Shown here: positions 17,023 through 25,532 of the stretch, in pieces
Position numbering within the stretch: position 1 is the stretch's first letter
Layout of the letters: each line of letters opens with the position of its first letter
Source of the DNA: SpSt-77 sp049972045
Lineage (GTDB): Bacteria; Chloroflexota; Anaerolineae; B4-G1; DUEL01
Reading direction: 5' to 3'
Length of the DNA: 64,000 nucleotides
Assembly: GCA_049972045.1 (NCBI GenBank)
Contig: JBMFKS010000001.1
Coordinates: 1 to 64,000 of the forward strand
The notes under the pieces: model-generated
The model's database searches: none
Seen by the model: the letters and a program-made list of their open reading frames with translations, nothing else
Told to the model about the DNA's origin: nothing
Made by a program: the position numbers and the translations under genes

Positions 17023-17541
17023 CTATGGAGCCCTCCATAGCCCCTGCCAGGTAAACAGCAGGATCATCATCACCCCCAGAACCATCTGGATGAGGCCGGA
17101 AAGAAGGCATCCTGCCAGCCATCCGGTGCCCGCGCGGGCGGCCTCCCTCCAGTCCTTCCGGCGGCGATACTCCGCCAGCAAAATACCGGCCAGAGCCCCG
17201 ACCAGCCCTCCCGGCACGGCCCCGATGCCTCCCACCGCCATGCCGACAACGAACCCCACCGCGCCGAGTCCCAGGCCGACCAGCAGCGCCTGCCAGGACG
17301 CCCCACCCAGACGGCTGCCCAAGTGGCTGGCCCAAATGTTGGCCGTGATGCCGATAGCGGCCAGCACCGTCAGCGCGGCGAAGGTCAGCGGGTCAATCGT
17401 GGCGAACCGCTCGGCAATCGCATAGACCAGCGCGGCCAGCCAGATCAGTTCCAACCCGGGCAGAATGGGGATCAACGTCCCCACCAGCCCCACCACCATT
17501 ACGCCCAGTGTCAGCCAGAAGGCCCACTCCGGTAGGGGCAT
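17023..17541 (-). CDS. DUF456 membrane protein
   Basis: A 172-residue protein with five or six hydrophobic segments and glycine-rich helices (GLVGTLIPILPGLELIW near the N-terminus; GFVVGMAVGGIGAVPGGLVG centrally). This matches DUF456, whose function is unknown. The ATG at 17541 follows GAGAGGAG. Downstream there is only the repeat at 16948. Upstream is the tRNA-Lys gene on the same strand, separated by that gene's terminator. Confidence 0.85.
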   Translation of the reverse strand: MPLPEWAFWLTLGVMVVGLVGTLIPILPGLELIWLAALVYAIAERFATIDPLTFAALTVLAAIGITANIWASHLGSRLGGASWQALLVGLGLGAVGFVVGMAVGGIGAVPGGLVGALAGILLAEYRRRKDWREAARAGTGWLAGCLLSGLIQMVLGVMMILLFTWQGLWRAP

Positions 17542-17560
17542 TTCGCTCCTCTCTGAACGG

Positions 17561-17599
17561 AAAAAACCCTCCCGCAGGTCCCGCAGTCTGCAGGAGGGT
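17561..17599 (-). terminator. Rho-independent terminator of tRNA-Lys
   Basis: Minus strand: ACCCTCC and GGAGGGT form the outer stem, followed by TTTTTT. It lies 10 bp beyond the CCA end of the tRNA. Confidence 0.8.
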
Positions 17600-17608
17600 G
17601 ATGCAATC

Positions 17609-17685
17609 TGGTGAGCCGTGCAGGATTTGAACCTGCGGCCAAGGGCTTAAAAGGCCCCTGCTCTACCTGACTGAGCTAACGGCCC
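17609..17685 (-). tRNA. tRNA-Lys (anticodon UUU)
   Basis: 77 nt including an encoded CCA. The acceptor stem GGGCCGT pairs with ACGGCTC (one G-U). The D-arm is GCTCAGTCAGGTAGAGC. The anticodon stem GGGGC/GCCCT encloses loop CTTTTAA, giving anticodon TTT. The T-arm is GCAGGTTCAAATCCTGC. Discriminator A precedes CCA. Confidence 0.96.
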
Positions 17686-17696
17686 CTTTAGTAGAA

Positions 17697-17725
17697 AGTA
17701 TAACACGGGAGCAGGGGATTGTCAA
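17697..17725 (-). promoter_or_regulatory. Promoter of tRNA-Lys
   Basis: Minus strand TTGACA, 17 bp spacer, TATACT, ending 11 bp upstream of the mature tRNA 5' end. Confidence 0.8.
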
Positions 17726-17744
17726 ATAGAAACCCCCTGCCTGA

Positions 17745-17773
17745 TTGACACAATCGGGACAGCCGCATATAAT
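17745..17773 (+). promoter_or_regulatory. Consensus promoter for the molybdenum hydroxylase
   Basis: TTGACA, exactly 17 bp, TATAAT: a perfect sigma-70 consensus, divergent from the tRNA promoter. The leader then runs through the GTCCGTCGTCC repeat at 17778-17826. Confidence 0.8.
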
Positions 17774-17777
17774 CTCG

Positions 17778-17826
17778 TCCGTGGTCTGTCGTCCGTCGTC
17801 CGTGGTCTGTCGTCCGTCGTCCATGG
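17778..17826. repeat. Short GTCCGTCGTCC-type tandem repeat
   Basis: Three degenerate copies of GTGGTCTGTCGTCCGTC in the leader of the Mop-type gene. They are related in inverse orientation to 7288-7321 and 56203-56236. Confidence 0.65.
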
Positions 17827-17844
17827 TCCATTCTGGAGGCCTCT

Positions 17845-20565
17845 ATGCCCCCTCTGCAGATGACCGTCAACGGCCAGGCAGTGAGCCTGGATGTGCCCGA
17901 GGGCCGTACTCTCGCCGACGTCCTCCGCTATGATTTGGGCCTCACCGGCACCAAAATCGGCTGCGGCGAAGGGGCCTGTGGCGCTTGCACCGTGCTGGTG
18001 AATGACAAACCCGTCCGCTCGTGCCGCTTCCCGGCCCTCCGGGCCCAGGGCGCCCAGGTCCTCACTATTGAGGGTGTCGCGCAGGGCGGCGTCCTCCACC
18101 CCCTCCAGGAAGCCTTCATTCGCTACGGCGCGCTCCAGTGCGGCTTCTGTACCCCTGGGATGGTGATGACCGCGCTGGGCCTCCTCCTGCGCAACCCCAC
18201 CCCCACCGACGAGGAGATATTCGCCGCGCTGCGGCACAACCTCTGCCGATGTACCGGCTACCGGAGCATCGTGGAAGCCGTCCGCGCGGCCGCCGGACGG
18301 GGCGGCGAGCCGTTGGTCCCCGCCACCCGCCCGCCGGGGCGCGTGGTGGGCCGGCCCCTCCCCCGCCCGGACGCCGTCGCCAAAGTGACCGGCGCCGCCC
18401 GCTACGCCGACGACCTGACCTTCCCCGGCATGCTCCACGGCGCCGTCCTGCGGGCCGGCATCCCCCATGCCCGCATCCGCCGCATAGACGTCTCCGAGGC
18501 CCGCGCGCTCCCCGGCGTCCACGCCGTTCTCACCGGGGAGAACGTCCCCGGCGAGAACCGCCACGGACTGGTCCACCGGGACTGGCCCGTCCTCTGCACC
18601 GACAAAGTCCGCTACGTGGGGGATGCGGTCGCGCTGGTGGCAGCGGAGAGCCCAGAGGCCGCCCGGCAGGCGCTGGAGCACATCCAGGTGGAATACGAGC
18701 CGCTGCCGGTGGTGGCGGACGTCTTCCAGGCCCGTCGTCCGGATGCCCCGCGCGTCCACGAAGACCACCCCGCCGGCAACCTGCTGGCGGAACTTCACGT
18801 CCGCCGGGGCGATCCGGAGCGGGGCTTTGCCGAAGCGGACAAGGTGATAGAGCGGACGTACCAGACTCCGGCTATAGACCACGCCTTTCTGGAGCCGGAG
18901 TGTGCGGTCGCCCGGCGCGGGGAGGACGGGCGGATGGAGGTGTACGTCGGTTCGCAGATTCCCCATGCCGACCGGGCCCAGATCGCCGCCGCGCTGGGGG
19001 AGGACGTCCGGGTGATCGCCACGACGATGGGCGGCGGGTTCGGCGGCAAGGAGGACATCGCCGGGCAGATTCACGCCGCGCTGCTGGCCCAGGCCACCAG
19101 CCGGCCCGTCAAGCTCCGTTACAGCCGGGCCGAATCGCTGCTGGCCCACCCCAAGCGGCACGCGATGGTCATCCGGGTGCGATTGGGCGCCCGGCGGGAC
19201 GGTCGCCTGGTCGCCCTGGAGAGCGAAATCTGGGCCGACACGGGCGCCTACGCCAGCCTGGGGACAAAGGTGCTGGCCCGCGCCGTCAGCCACGCCGGGG
19301 GGCCATACGAGGTCCCCAACGTCCGCATAGACGGCTATCTCTACTACACCAACAACCCACCCGCCGGGGCATTTCGCGGCTTCGGTGTCCCTCAGGTCGC
19401 CTTCGCCCTGGAGAGCGCGCTGGACGAACTGGCCCACGAACTGGGGATGGACCCCATCGCCATCCGGCGGCGGAACCTCCTGCGGGTGGGCTCCGTCACC
19501 TGCACCGGGCAACGGCTGCGGGAGAGTGTGGGGCTGGAGGAGTGCCTGGACCGGGTGGAGGCGGAGATTCGCCGGGAGCAGGGGCTGGGGCCGGGGGAGC
19601 CGCTCCGCTGGGGGTGGCGGGAGGGGGAGCGGGCGCTGGGCTGGGGGATCGCGCTGGCCTACAAGAACACCGGCCTGGGCGGCGGCGCCGCCGATTTCGC
19701 CATTGCCGAGGTGGAATTGACCGAAGAGGGCGGGGCCGAAGTGCGCGTCGGTTCGGCGGAGATGGGGCAGGGGCTACCCACGGTCCTGGCGGCCATCGTC
19801 GCCGAGGAACTGGGCGTGCCCCCCGAACGGGTTCGGGTCGTCCCGCCGGATACAGACCGGACCCCCGACGGCGGTCCCACCACCGCCTCCCGCCAGACCT
19901 TCGTCTCCGGCAACGCGGTGCGGCTGGCGGCGGTCCGGCTGCGGGAGCAGATCGCCGCCGTGGTGAGCGAACGGCTGGACCTCCCGCCGGAAGCGCTGGA
20001 GTTCCGGGACGGGGCCGTCGCCACGCCGCGCGGGGAAATCCCGCTGGGGGAGGCCGTCCGGTGGGCGCGGGCGGAAGGGCACCCCACCCTCATCCGACAC
20101 CGGTACGACATGCCGCCCACCCGGCCCGTGGACCAGGAGGGGGATACCTACGTGGCCTACAGTTTCGCCGCCCACGCCGCGCTGGTGGAAGTAGACGAGG
20201 GGAAGGGCACCCTTCGGGTGCGGAAGATGGTCGTCGCCCACGACGTGGGGCGGGCGATCAACCCGCTGGCGCTGGAGGGGCAGATTGAGGGCGGGATCGT
20301 CATGGGGCTGGGGATGGCGCTGAAGGAGGCGTTCGTCCTGGAGGGCGGCGTCCCCCGGACGCGCAAACTGGCCGATTGTCGCCTGCCCACGCTGGCGGAC
20401 GTGCCGGAGATCGTCTCATTCGTCGTGGAGCATCCCCGTTCGGAGGGGCCCTACGGGGCCAAGGGGGTCGGCGAACTGCCGACGATTCCGGTGGCCCCGG
20501 CGGTCGCCAACGGGGTCTATCATGCGGTGGGGGCCCGCATCCGGCGGTTGCCGCTGAAGCCGTAG
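17845..20565 (+). CDS. Mop-type molybdenum hydroxylase (2Fe-2S domains fused to molybdopterin domain)
   Basis: A 906-residue fusion of the xanthine oxidase family. Residues 1-80 form the plant-type [2Fe-2S] domain (GCGEGACGACTVLV, then C). Residues 85-150 form the second [2Fe-2S] domain (CGFCTPGMVM and CRCTGY). Residues 170-906 form the molybdopterin domain with GGGFGGKEDI, AFRGFG, and the catalytic Glu in GAKGVGELP near residue 877. There is no FAD domain, and length and order match the aldehyde oxidoreductase of sulfate reducers (about 907 residues) rather than xanthine dehydrogenase. The ATG follows GGAGG. The substrate, perhaps an aldehyde or N-heterocycle, is not determined, and no cofactor-maturation gene is adjacent. 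Confidence 0.88.
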   Translation: MPPLQMTVNGQAVSLDVPEGRTLADVLRYDLGLTGTKIGCGEGACGACTVLVNDKPVRSCRFPALRAQGAQVLTIEGVAQGGVLHPLQEAFIRYGALQCGFCTPGMVMTALGLLLRNPTPTDEEIFAALRHNLCRCTGYRSIVEAVRAAAGRGGEPLVPATRPPGRVVGRPLPRPDAVAKVTGAARYADDLTFPGMLHGAVLRAGIPHARIRRIDVSEARALPGVHAVLTGENVPGENRHGLVHRDWPVLCTDKVRYVGDAVALVAAESPEAARQALEHIQVEYEPLPVVADVFQARRPDAPRVHEDHPAGNLLAELHVRRGDPERGFAEADKVIERTYQTPAIDHAFLEPECAVARRGEDGRMEVYVGSQIPHADRAQIAAALGEDVRVIATTMGGGFGGKEDIAGQIHAALLAQATSRPVKLRYSRAESLLAHPKRHAMVIRVRLGARRDGRLVALESEIWADTGAYASLGTKVLARAVSHAGGPYEVPNVRIDGYLYYTNNPPAGAFRGFGVPQVAFALESALDELAHELGMDPIAIRRRNLLRVGSVTCTGQRLRESVGLEECLDRVEAEIRREQGLGPGEPLRWGWREGERALGWGIALAYKNTGLGGGAADFAIAEVELTEEGGAEVRVGSAEMGQGLPTVLAAIVAEELGVPPERVRVVPPDTDRTPDGGPTTASRQTFVSGNAVRLAAVRLREQIAAVVSERLDLPPEALEFRDGAVATPRGEIPLGEAVRWARAEGHPTLIRHRYDMPPTRPVDQEGDTYVAYSFAAHAALVEVDEGKGTLRVRKMVVAHDVGRAINPLALEGQIEGGIVMGLGMALKEAFVLEGGVPRTRKLADCRLPTLADVPEIVSFVVEHPRSEGPYGAKGVGELPTIPVAPAVANGVYHAVGARIRRLPLKP

Positions 20566-20570
20566 GGGGT

Positions 20571-20599
20571 GCGGCGGCGGCCCTGCGGGCCGCCGCCGC
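20571..20599. repeat. GC-rich hairpin between convergent genes
   Basis: GCGGCGGCGGCCC and its exact complement flank TGC, 6 bp after the molybdenum hydroxylase stop. AAAAA rather than T follows on the plus strand. It is a member of the GC-hairpin family. Confidence 0.65.
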
Positions 20600-20623
20600 A
20601 AAAACTCGGGGAGGCCAACAAGG

Positions 20624-21202
20624 TTACTCCCCCTTCCCGGCCTGCTCCTGGGCATAGTCAGTGGGGTGAATCCGCGCGTCATACGAGGCCGGACGGCGCA
20701 GTTTCTCCAGGTTCAGCAGCAGGTCGGCCCGGTCAAACGCGGCAATCTCTATCTCGTGCCCCATCTTGATGGCGTCAAAGGGGCAGAACTCCGCGCAGAA
20801 GCCACAGTTCATGCAGATGCTGATGTCCACGTAGAACTCCGCCGGTTCCCGCAGCGGCTTTCCCGTCTGCGGGTCCGTGGCGCGGACGATCCAGATGCAC
20901 TGGGGCGGGCAGACCCGCGCGCAGGTCCCACAGGCCGTACAGCGCAGTTTCCCCGTCTCGTCGTCATAGACCAGGAAGGGGAAGCCCCGGAACCGTTCCG
21001 GCAGCGGCAGCCGCTCCGCCGGATACTGCACCGTGAAGATGCCCCGCTTGGTCAGGGGGTGCTGACGGACCGGTAACGTCTCCGGCGTGTACCGTTTCCC
21101 GAAGCCCTTCGTGAACAGCCACTTCAGGTCGTCTATGTAGGTCTCCACGAACCGGCGGAAGGTGATCCAGAGAGCCTTGAGGATGTTCCATCCGATGTAC
21201 AT
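20624..21202 (-). CDS. nuoI: NADH-quinone oxidoreductase subunit I (two 4Fe-4S ferredoxin)
   Basis: A 192-residue subunit of the complex I peripheral arm. It holds two canonical cluster motifs, CTACGTCARVCP (near 94) and CMNCGFCAEFCP (near 135), that carry N6a and N6b. The N-terminal amphipathic segment (TFRRFVETYIDDLKWLF) packs against the membrane. The ATG at 21202 follows GAGGT. It is preceded by an unknown secreted protein and nuoCD, while nuoA, E-H and J-N are absent from the window. Confidence 0.95.
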   Translation of the reverse strand: MYIGWNILKALWITFRRFVETYIDDLKWLFTKGFGKRYTPETLPVRQHPLTKRGIFTVQYPAERLPLPERFRGFPFLVYDDETGKLRCTACGTCARVCPPQCIWIVRATDPQTGKPLREPAEFYVDISICMNCGFCAEFCPFDAIKMGHEIEIAAFDRADLLLNLEKLRRPASYDARIHPTDYAQEQAGKGE

Positions 21203-21222
21203 AGGTCTAACCTCGCACAGAA

Positions 21223-21765
21223 TCAGTAGGGGGAGGAATTTTCCGGCGCGATTTCCTGCAACTTCTTCCACGCTTCTTCCCCAGTCAGCCCCACCATCTC
21301 TTCCCAGGGCACTTTCGCCCGCTCTCTCCGGATAACCTCCCGGAGTTCGGGCGTGGCACGGCTCTCCATCTCCGTGAGAAAGCGCAACATCTCGTCCACC
21401 ATCTCCTGGCTGACCCTCACCGTCTCTCCCTTTCCGTCCAGCAGGGCTTCTACAGCAGGCGAGTATAGATCAATGACCCGCCAGGTCAGCCGATACATCG
21501 TTGCATCGTACCAGATCAGCCGGACCAATTCGTCCCAGTAGGTATGGCCGAGGTTCATGTAATGCTGCCCGGTGGGATTGGAGGCAAGGAGTTCGCTGCG
21601 GAAGCGATCAAAGAGATGACCCGTTCGGACAATTTTGTCAATGGGAGGGATGCATATCTCCCCCTCGGCATACAGGCGAGGCAGGGGGAGCATCCATCCC
21701 AGAAGGATCCCCAGAAAGATCAGCCCAAAGGCCGAGAATATCCTCTTCCATCTGCGCGGGAGCAT
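21223..21765 (-). CDS. Secreted or membrane-anchored protein of unknown function inside the nuo cluster
   Basis: A 180-residue protein. The N-terminus MLPRRWKRIFSAFGLIFLG is basic then hydrophobic (residues 8-30), a signal peptide or anchor. The rest is a helical, charged domain with EGEICIPPIDKIVRTGHLFD and SNPTGQHYMNLGHTYWDELV. There is no recognised family and no Cys/His metal motif. The ATG at 21765 has AAAGGGGG; a start at 21801 has none. It sits between nuoCD (42 bp) and nuoI (20 bp) on the same strand, so it is co-transcribed. It could be an accessory to this complex I, but position is the only evidence. Confidence 0.65.
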   Translation of the reverse strand: MLPRRWKRIFSAFGLIFLGILLGWMLPLPRLYAEGEICIPPIDKIVRTGHLFDRFRSELLASNPTGQHYMNLGHTYWDELVRLIWYDATMYRLTWRVIDLYSPAVEALLDGKGETVRVSQEMVDEMLRFLTEMESRATPELREVIRRERAKVPWEEMVGLTGEEAWKKLQEIAPENSSPY

Positions 21766-21807
21766 CTTGTCCCCCTTTCCACACCGGAAGCAGAAGGCCA
21801 TCCGGCA

Positions 21808-23565
21808 CTACCGGTCCACCTCACCCAGCGTAATGTCAATGCTGGCCAGAATGATGACCACGTCAGCGATGAGGTGGCCTCGGCAGATTTCCCCCATCAC
21901 GCCCAGGTTGACGAACGAGGGGGCGCGGATGTGGTAGCGGTACGGGTTGGGGCCGCCGTCGGAGACCACGTAGAAGCCCAATTCGCCCTTCGGGGCCTCA
22001 ATGCGACCGTACGCCTCCCCCGCCGGGACCTTGAGGGTCGCCGACTTCTTCCCGGCCATGATGGGCCCATCGGGCAGGCGGTTGAGGGCCTGCTGGAGGA
22101 TGCGCAGGCTCTGGCGCATCTCCCCCAGCCGCACCAGATACCGGGCATAGACATCGCCGTCCGGTGCCGTGATGATGTCAAAATCAAAATCGTCGTAAGC
22201 CGCATAGGGTTCGGCCCGCCGGACGTCATAGGGGATGCCCGAACCCCGCAGCATGGGCCCCGTGCAGCCGTAGGCGACGGCCATCTCCGGTGGCAGGACC
22301 CCCACGCCCACGGTCCGGGCCCGGAAGATTTCGTTGTCCGTCAGGTACTGGTCCACCATGTCCACCACCCGCGGCAACCGCTCAAAGGCCAGCGCGCGGG
22401 CCAGAGCCACCGCCTCCTCGCTCATATCGTGGGCCACCCCGCCGAAGCGCATGTAGTTGGACATCAGTCGGGAGCCAGCGACCATCTCAAAGAGGTCCAG
22501 GATATGCTCCCGCTCCTCCAGGGCGTAGAGCATCAGGGTAAAGTAGACCCCCATATCGTTGCACATAAAGCCGACGGAGACGGCGTGGTTGAGGAAGCGG
22601 GTGAATTCGGACATGATGACCCGGATGTATTGGGCCCGGGGCGGCGGCTCCACCCCCAGCAGTTTCTCCACCGCCAGGACGTAGGGGAGTTCGTTGGTCA
22701 TACAACAGACGTAGTCCAGCCGGTCGGTGTAGGGGATGTTGCCCAGCCAGAGGTTGCGCTCGCCGATTTTCTCGTGGCAGCGGTGGAGGAAACCCATCAT
22801 CGGCTCCAGTTTGACGATGCGCTCCCCCTCCAGAGTCGCCAGCAGGCGAAGAACGCCGTGAGTGGAGGGATGATGGGGCCCCATGTTGAGCACCACCCGC
22901 TCCGCCGGATGGTCGGGGTTCTCCTGCCGGGCCAGTTCGTCGTGGGGCCCGTATCCCCAGACGTCCACCAGCGGGCGCCAATCGCGCGGCGACCAGCCGG
23001 GCGGATAGCGGAGATTATCGCCGAAGGGGCTGCGGCTCTCCGCCGGCACGGGGCGCCCTTCCGGGAAGCGACTGCTGAAGGGCTTGTGCTCTTCCTCGTA
23101 GTAGACCTCCTTCCAATCCTTTCGCAGGGGATGCCCGTCAAACCCCTCCCAGAGGAGGATACGGCGCAGGTCCGGATGCCCCTCAAAGCGGACCCCCATC
23201 AGGTCCCAGGCCTCCCGCTCCTGAACAAGGGCGGAAGGGAAGAGAGGGGATAGAGAAGGGACAACGGGGTTCTCCCGGTCGGCGTGGACGTGGAGGGTGA
23301 GCGGCCCCCCCCGGCCCTGGAAGAAGTGGTAGACCACGTCGTAGCAGGCGGGCATCCCGTTCATGGGCTGGGGGTAGTCCACCGCGGTGACGTTGGAGAG
23401 ATACAGGTATCCCAGTTCATCCCGCAGGTACGCGGCGACCTCCCGCAAGTGCTCCCTTGCCACGACAGCCCCCTGGTAGGGCGATGGGGCGGGCTGTACG
23501 GCATCCGGGAATCGTTCCTGAAGGTGGGTGATGAGGTCGGTAACAGGCCCGATGGATTCGTTCAT
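21808..23565 (-). CDS. nuoCD: NADH-quinone oxidoreductase fused subunit C/D
   Basis: A 585-residue fusion. Residues 1-170 are the NuoC 30-kDa domain (ELGYLYLSNVTAVDYPQPMN, then EREAWDLMGVRFEGHPDLRR). Residues 200-585 are the NuoD 49-kDa domain (LNMGPHHPSTHGVLRLLATL, FLHRCHEKIGERNLWL, GPMLRGSGIPYDVRRAEPY). NuoD forms the quinone-binding cavity beside NuoB. The ATG at 23565 has GAGGAG 10 bp upstream. It is separated from nuoB by an AAA ATPase gene, which is unusual. Confidence 0.95.
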   Translation of the reverse strand: MNESIGPVTDLITHLQERFPDAVQPAPSPYQGAVVAREHLREVAAYLRDELGYLYLSNVTAVDYPQPMNGMPACYDVVYHFFQGRGGPLTLHVHADRENPVVPSLSPLFPSALVQEREAWDLMGVRFEGHPDLRRILLWEGFDGHPLRKDWKEVYYEEEHKPFSSRFPEGRPVPAESRSPFGDNLRYPPGWSPRDWRPLVDVWGYGPHDELARQENPDHPAERVVLNMGPHHPSTHGVLRLLATLEGERIVKLEPMMGFLHRCHEKIGERNLWLGNIPYTDRLDYVCCMTNELPYVLAVEKLLGVEPPPRAQYIRVIMSEFTRFLNHAVSVGFMCNDMGVYFTLMLYALEEREHILDLFEMVAGSRLMSNYMRFGGVAHDMSEEAVALARALAFERLPRVVDMVDQYLTDNEIFRARTVGVGVLPPEMAVAYGCTGPMLRGSGIPYDVRRAEPYAAYDDFDFDIITAPDGDVYARYLVRLGEMRQSLRILQQALNRLPDGPIMAGKKSATLKVPAGEAYGRIEAPKGELGFYVVSDGGPNPYRYHIRAPSFVNLGVMGEICRGHLIADVVIILASIDITLGEVDR

Positions 23566-23595
23566 TCTCAGAACTCCTCGGATAGGGATAAGGGA

Positions 23596-23661
23596 TCAGG
23601 CTTCCTGCAACAACTTTTGGAGAAGAGCGGCGTCCGGTTTACACTCTACGTAGATGACCAC
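23596..23661 (-). pseudogene. Remnant of a Toprim-like partner gene
   Basis: A 21-codon reading frame begins at a GTG overlapping the 3' end of the AAA ATPase in another frame. It encodes VVIYVECKPDAALLQKLL before a stop. The I-x-V-E-x-K-x-D pattern resembles the start of a Toprim domain, as found in partners or C-terminal domains of OLD-like ATPases. The rest is missing, as nuoCD begins 30 bp later. This is an inference from a very short segment. Confidence 0.35.
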
Positions 23662-24650
23662 GACTCCTTGTCCACCAGAAGGTGAAGGTTGAAGAAAATG
23701 TCGGCTAAGTCCAGGTCTAACACCTTTTCCAGTTCTTCTTTCCCCGCAATGGGTCTGACCATTGTCTGGTCTTCCCGGAAGTACGTCACGAAAACAGCCA
23801 ACTCTTCCGCCGGTGTTTTCTCCAGGAGAGGGATCAGAAGGTAAGGATTGTGGGTGGAGATGAAGTACTGATTGGAATCATCCAGCGCGATGCGCTCCGC
23901 CAGGTATTTGGTGTAGTACGGGAAGGCGTGGGATTCCGGCTCCTCAAGGATCAGGACCGATTCCTGATTGGTCTCCATCGCGGCGAGATAAAAGGCTATC
24001 CGGCGGAGCGTGTCCGAGACTATGGTGTAGGGAAGGGAAACAATGACCTCTCCCACTTCTTTTTGGACACTCAACTGGTCTCCCCGGTATCCAACCACCA
24101 GCCTTAAATTGAAGGGAGCGAACAGGTCTCCAAGGGACTTCCGCAACTCCGGGTTGACCAGCAAAAGATAGGGCAGGTTCTCCCCATAGGGTGGAAGAAG
24201 GAAAGAGGCAGGTATCCGCCGAAACTGGGATGTGGGGGAAAAACGGTAAAACTTATGCGGATTATGCGGAGAAAGCACCGGAAATATGCTTACTCTGCGA
24301 TCGGTAAAATCAAAATTATAAGGAACAGCCTCAGCACCTATAAAGGTTTCCAACTCCATCTCTCCCTTAGAGGTGCCTTCCCGTTCATTAAAACGAAGAT
24401 GGAAAGAAGATTGCCCCGCCCGAATGGTGATTTCGTCTCGCAAATTATGGTTGTAGAACAGATCCGTCATCTCCTCCATGCGGACGAAATCTCCGAAGTC
24501 TCCCGTGAAGGGCGCGGAGAATATCCCCAGGCTTTCCAGGATATTGGACTTGCCGGTGTTGGGCTCGCCGATGAAGACGTTGACCCGCCGGCAGTCTATC
24601 CGCAGATGCCGGATGGATTTGAAGTTCTGGATTTCCAGTGTTTGAATCAT
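23646..24650 (-). CDS. OLD-like/AAA_21-type ATPase inserted in the nuo cluster
   Basis: A 334-residue ABC-class ATPase. It starts MIQTLEIQNFKSIRHLRI, followed by Walker A in IGEPNTGKSNILESLG near residue 33. Walker B is in VLILEEPESHAFP near 255, and a His switch follows in QYFISTHNPYLLIPLL. There is no long coiled coil and no C-terminal Toprim domain. Such ATPases occur in defence or retron-like modules, often with a Toprim or nuclease partner. Base composition is visibly more AT-rich than the flanking nuo genes, supporting horizontal acquisition. The start at 24650 is preferred because the upstream frame extension is low-complexity. The function is not known. Confidence 0.7.
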   Translation of the reverse strand: MIQTLEIQNFKSIRHLRIDCRRVNVFIGEPNTGKSNILESLGIFSAPFTGDFGDFVRMEEMTDLFYNHNLRDEITIRAGQSSFHLRFNEREGTSKGEMELETFIGAEAVPYNFDFTDRRVSIFPVLSPHNPHKFYRFSPTSQFRRIPASFLLPPYGENLPYLLLVNPELRKSLGDLFAPFNLRLVVGYRGDQLSVQKEVGEVIVSLPYTIVSDTLRRIAFYLAAMETNQESVLILEEPESHAFPYYTKYLAERIALDDSNQYFISTHNPYLLIPLLEKTPAEELAVFVTYFREDQTMVRPIAGKEELEKVLDLDLADIFFNLHLLVDKESWSST

Positions 24651-24721
24651 AGACCGACCTGAGCCGGGCCGGAATCCGGGCGTCCGCTGTACCCGGGCCT
24701 GCACCACTACCGCAGGCGGAT

Positions 24722-25342
24722 TTACCCCTCCGCTTCCTGCGGCATCGCCTCTATCTGTTCCGTCAATCGCCAGTCCACCAGGTCGGGGCCCAATTCGGGG
24801 ACGGGGATGGGCTCCGGAGCCACGCCCTTCTTGTACCAACGCAGGTCGCGGAGGGACTCCTTCTCCATCTTGGCGTGAATGGTCAAGAAGCCATGGAGCA
24901 GCGCTTCGGGGCGGGGCGGGCAGCCGGGGACGTAGACATCTACCGGGAGATATTTGTCGATGCCGGAGACGACGTTATACCCTTCCTTGAAGGGGCCGCC
25001 GGAGATGGCGCAGGCGCCCATCACCAGGACGTACTTCGGCTCCGGCATCTGATTGTAGAGGCGGACCACCTGGGGGAGCATCTTCTTCGTCACCGTGCCG
25101 TTGATAATCATCAGGTCGGCCTGGCGGGGACTGGCCCGCATGATTTCCATCCCGAAGCGGGAGGGGTCAAAGCGGGCGGCGAAGGTGCCGATCATCTCAA
25201 AGGCACAGCAGGCCAGGCCGAAGAAGATGGGCCAGAGGGAGCGCCTGCGCGCCCAGTTGTAGATGACATCTATGGGGGTGATGTGAACAGTACCGACCAG
25301 TTCGGGGGGAATTTCCGGCAACTCTCTCTTGCGGGGTGACAT
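24722..25342 (-). CDS. nuoB: NADH-quinone oxidoreductase subunit B
   Basis: A 206-residue subunit carrying the N2 [4Fe-4S] cluster. The adjacent ligands are in FGLACCAFEM (near residue 42), with further ligands in VMGACAISGGPF (near 108) and VPGCPPRPE (near 138). The ATG at 25342 follows GGAGGAAACG. It is divergent from the DedA gene, and nuoA is not found beside it. It is probably the first gene of a nuoB-ATPase-nuoCD-unknown-nuoI transcript. Confidence 0.95.
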   Translation of the reverse strand: MSPRKRELPEIPPELVGTVHITPIDVIYNWARRRSLWPIFFGLACCAFEMIGTFAARFDPSRFGMEIMRASPRQADLMIINGTVTKKMLPQVVRLYNQMPEPKYVLVMGACAISGGPFKEGYNVVSGIDKYLPVDVYVPGCPPRPEALLHGFLTIHAKMEKESLRDLRWYKKGVAPEPIPVPELGPDLVDWRLTEQIEAMPQEAEG

Positions 25343-25450
25343 TGGGACGTTTCCTCCGGTTGAGATAGATCGGGTCGGCTCAAACGGGTTATATTTTACA
25401 TCGGAGTTCCCAAACGCGCAACTGCCGACGAGATCCGTCGCCAGCGCCCC

Positions 25451-25479
25451 TTGCCCCCGCCGATTCCCCATGGTATAAT
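25451..25479 (+). promoter_or_regulatory. Promoter of the DedA gene
   Basis: TTGCCC, 17 bp spacer, TATAAT, about 50 bp before the GTG start. Confidence 0.6.
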
Positions 25480-25532
25480 CCGGCCATCCGAGAAAAGTCG
25501 CAGACCGAGCATCCCCATCCGAAAGGAGTCCT

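Noticed and set aside
17722..19512. Long minus-strand frame opposite the molybdenum hydroxylase
   Set aside because: The plus strand encodes a clear Mop-type enzyme with full motifs; the antisense product has no recognisable domain.
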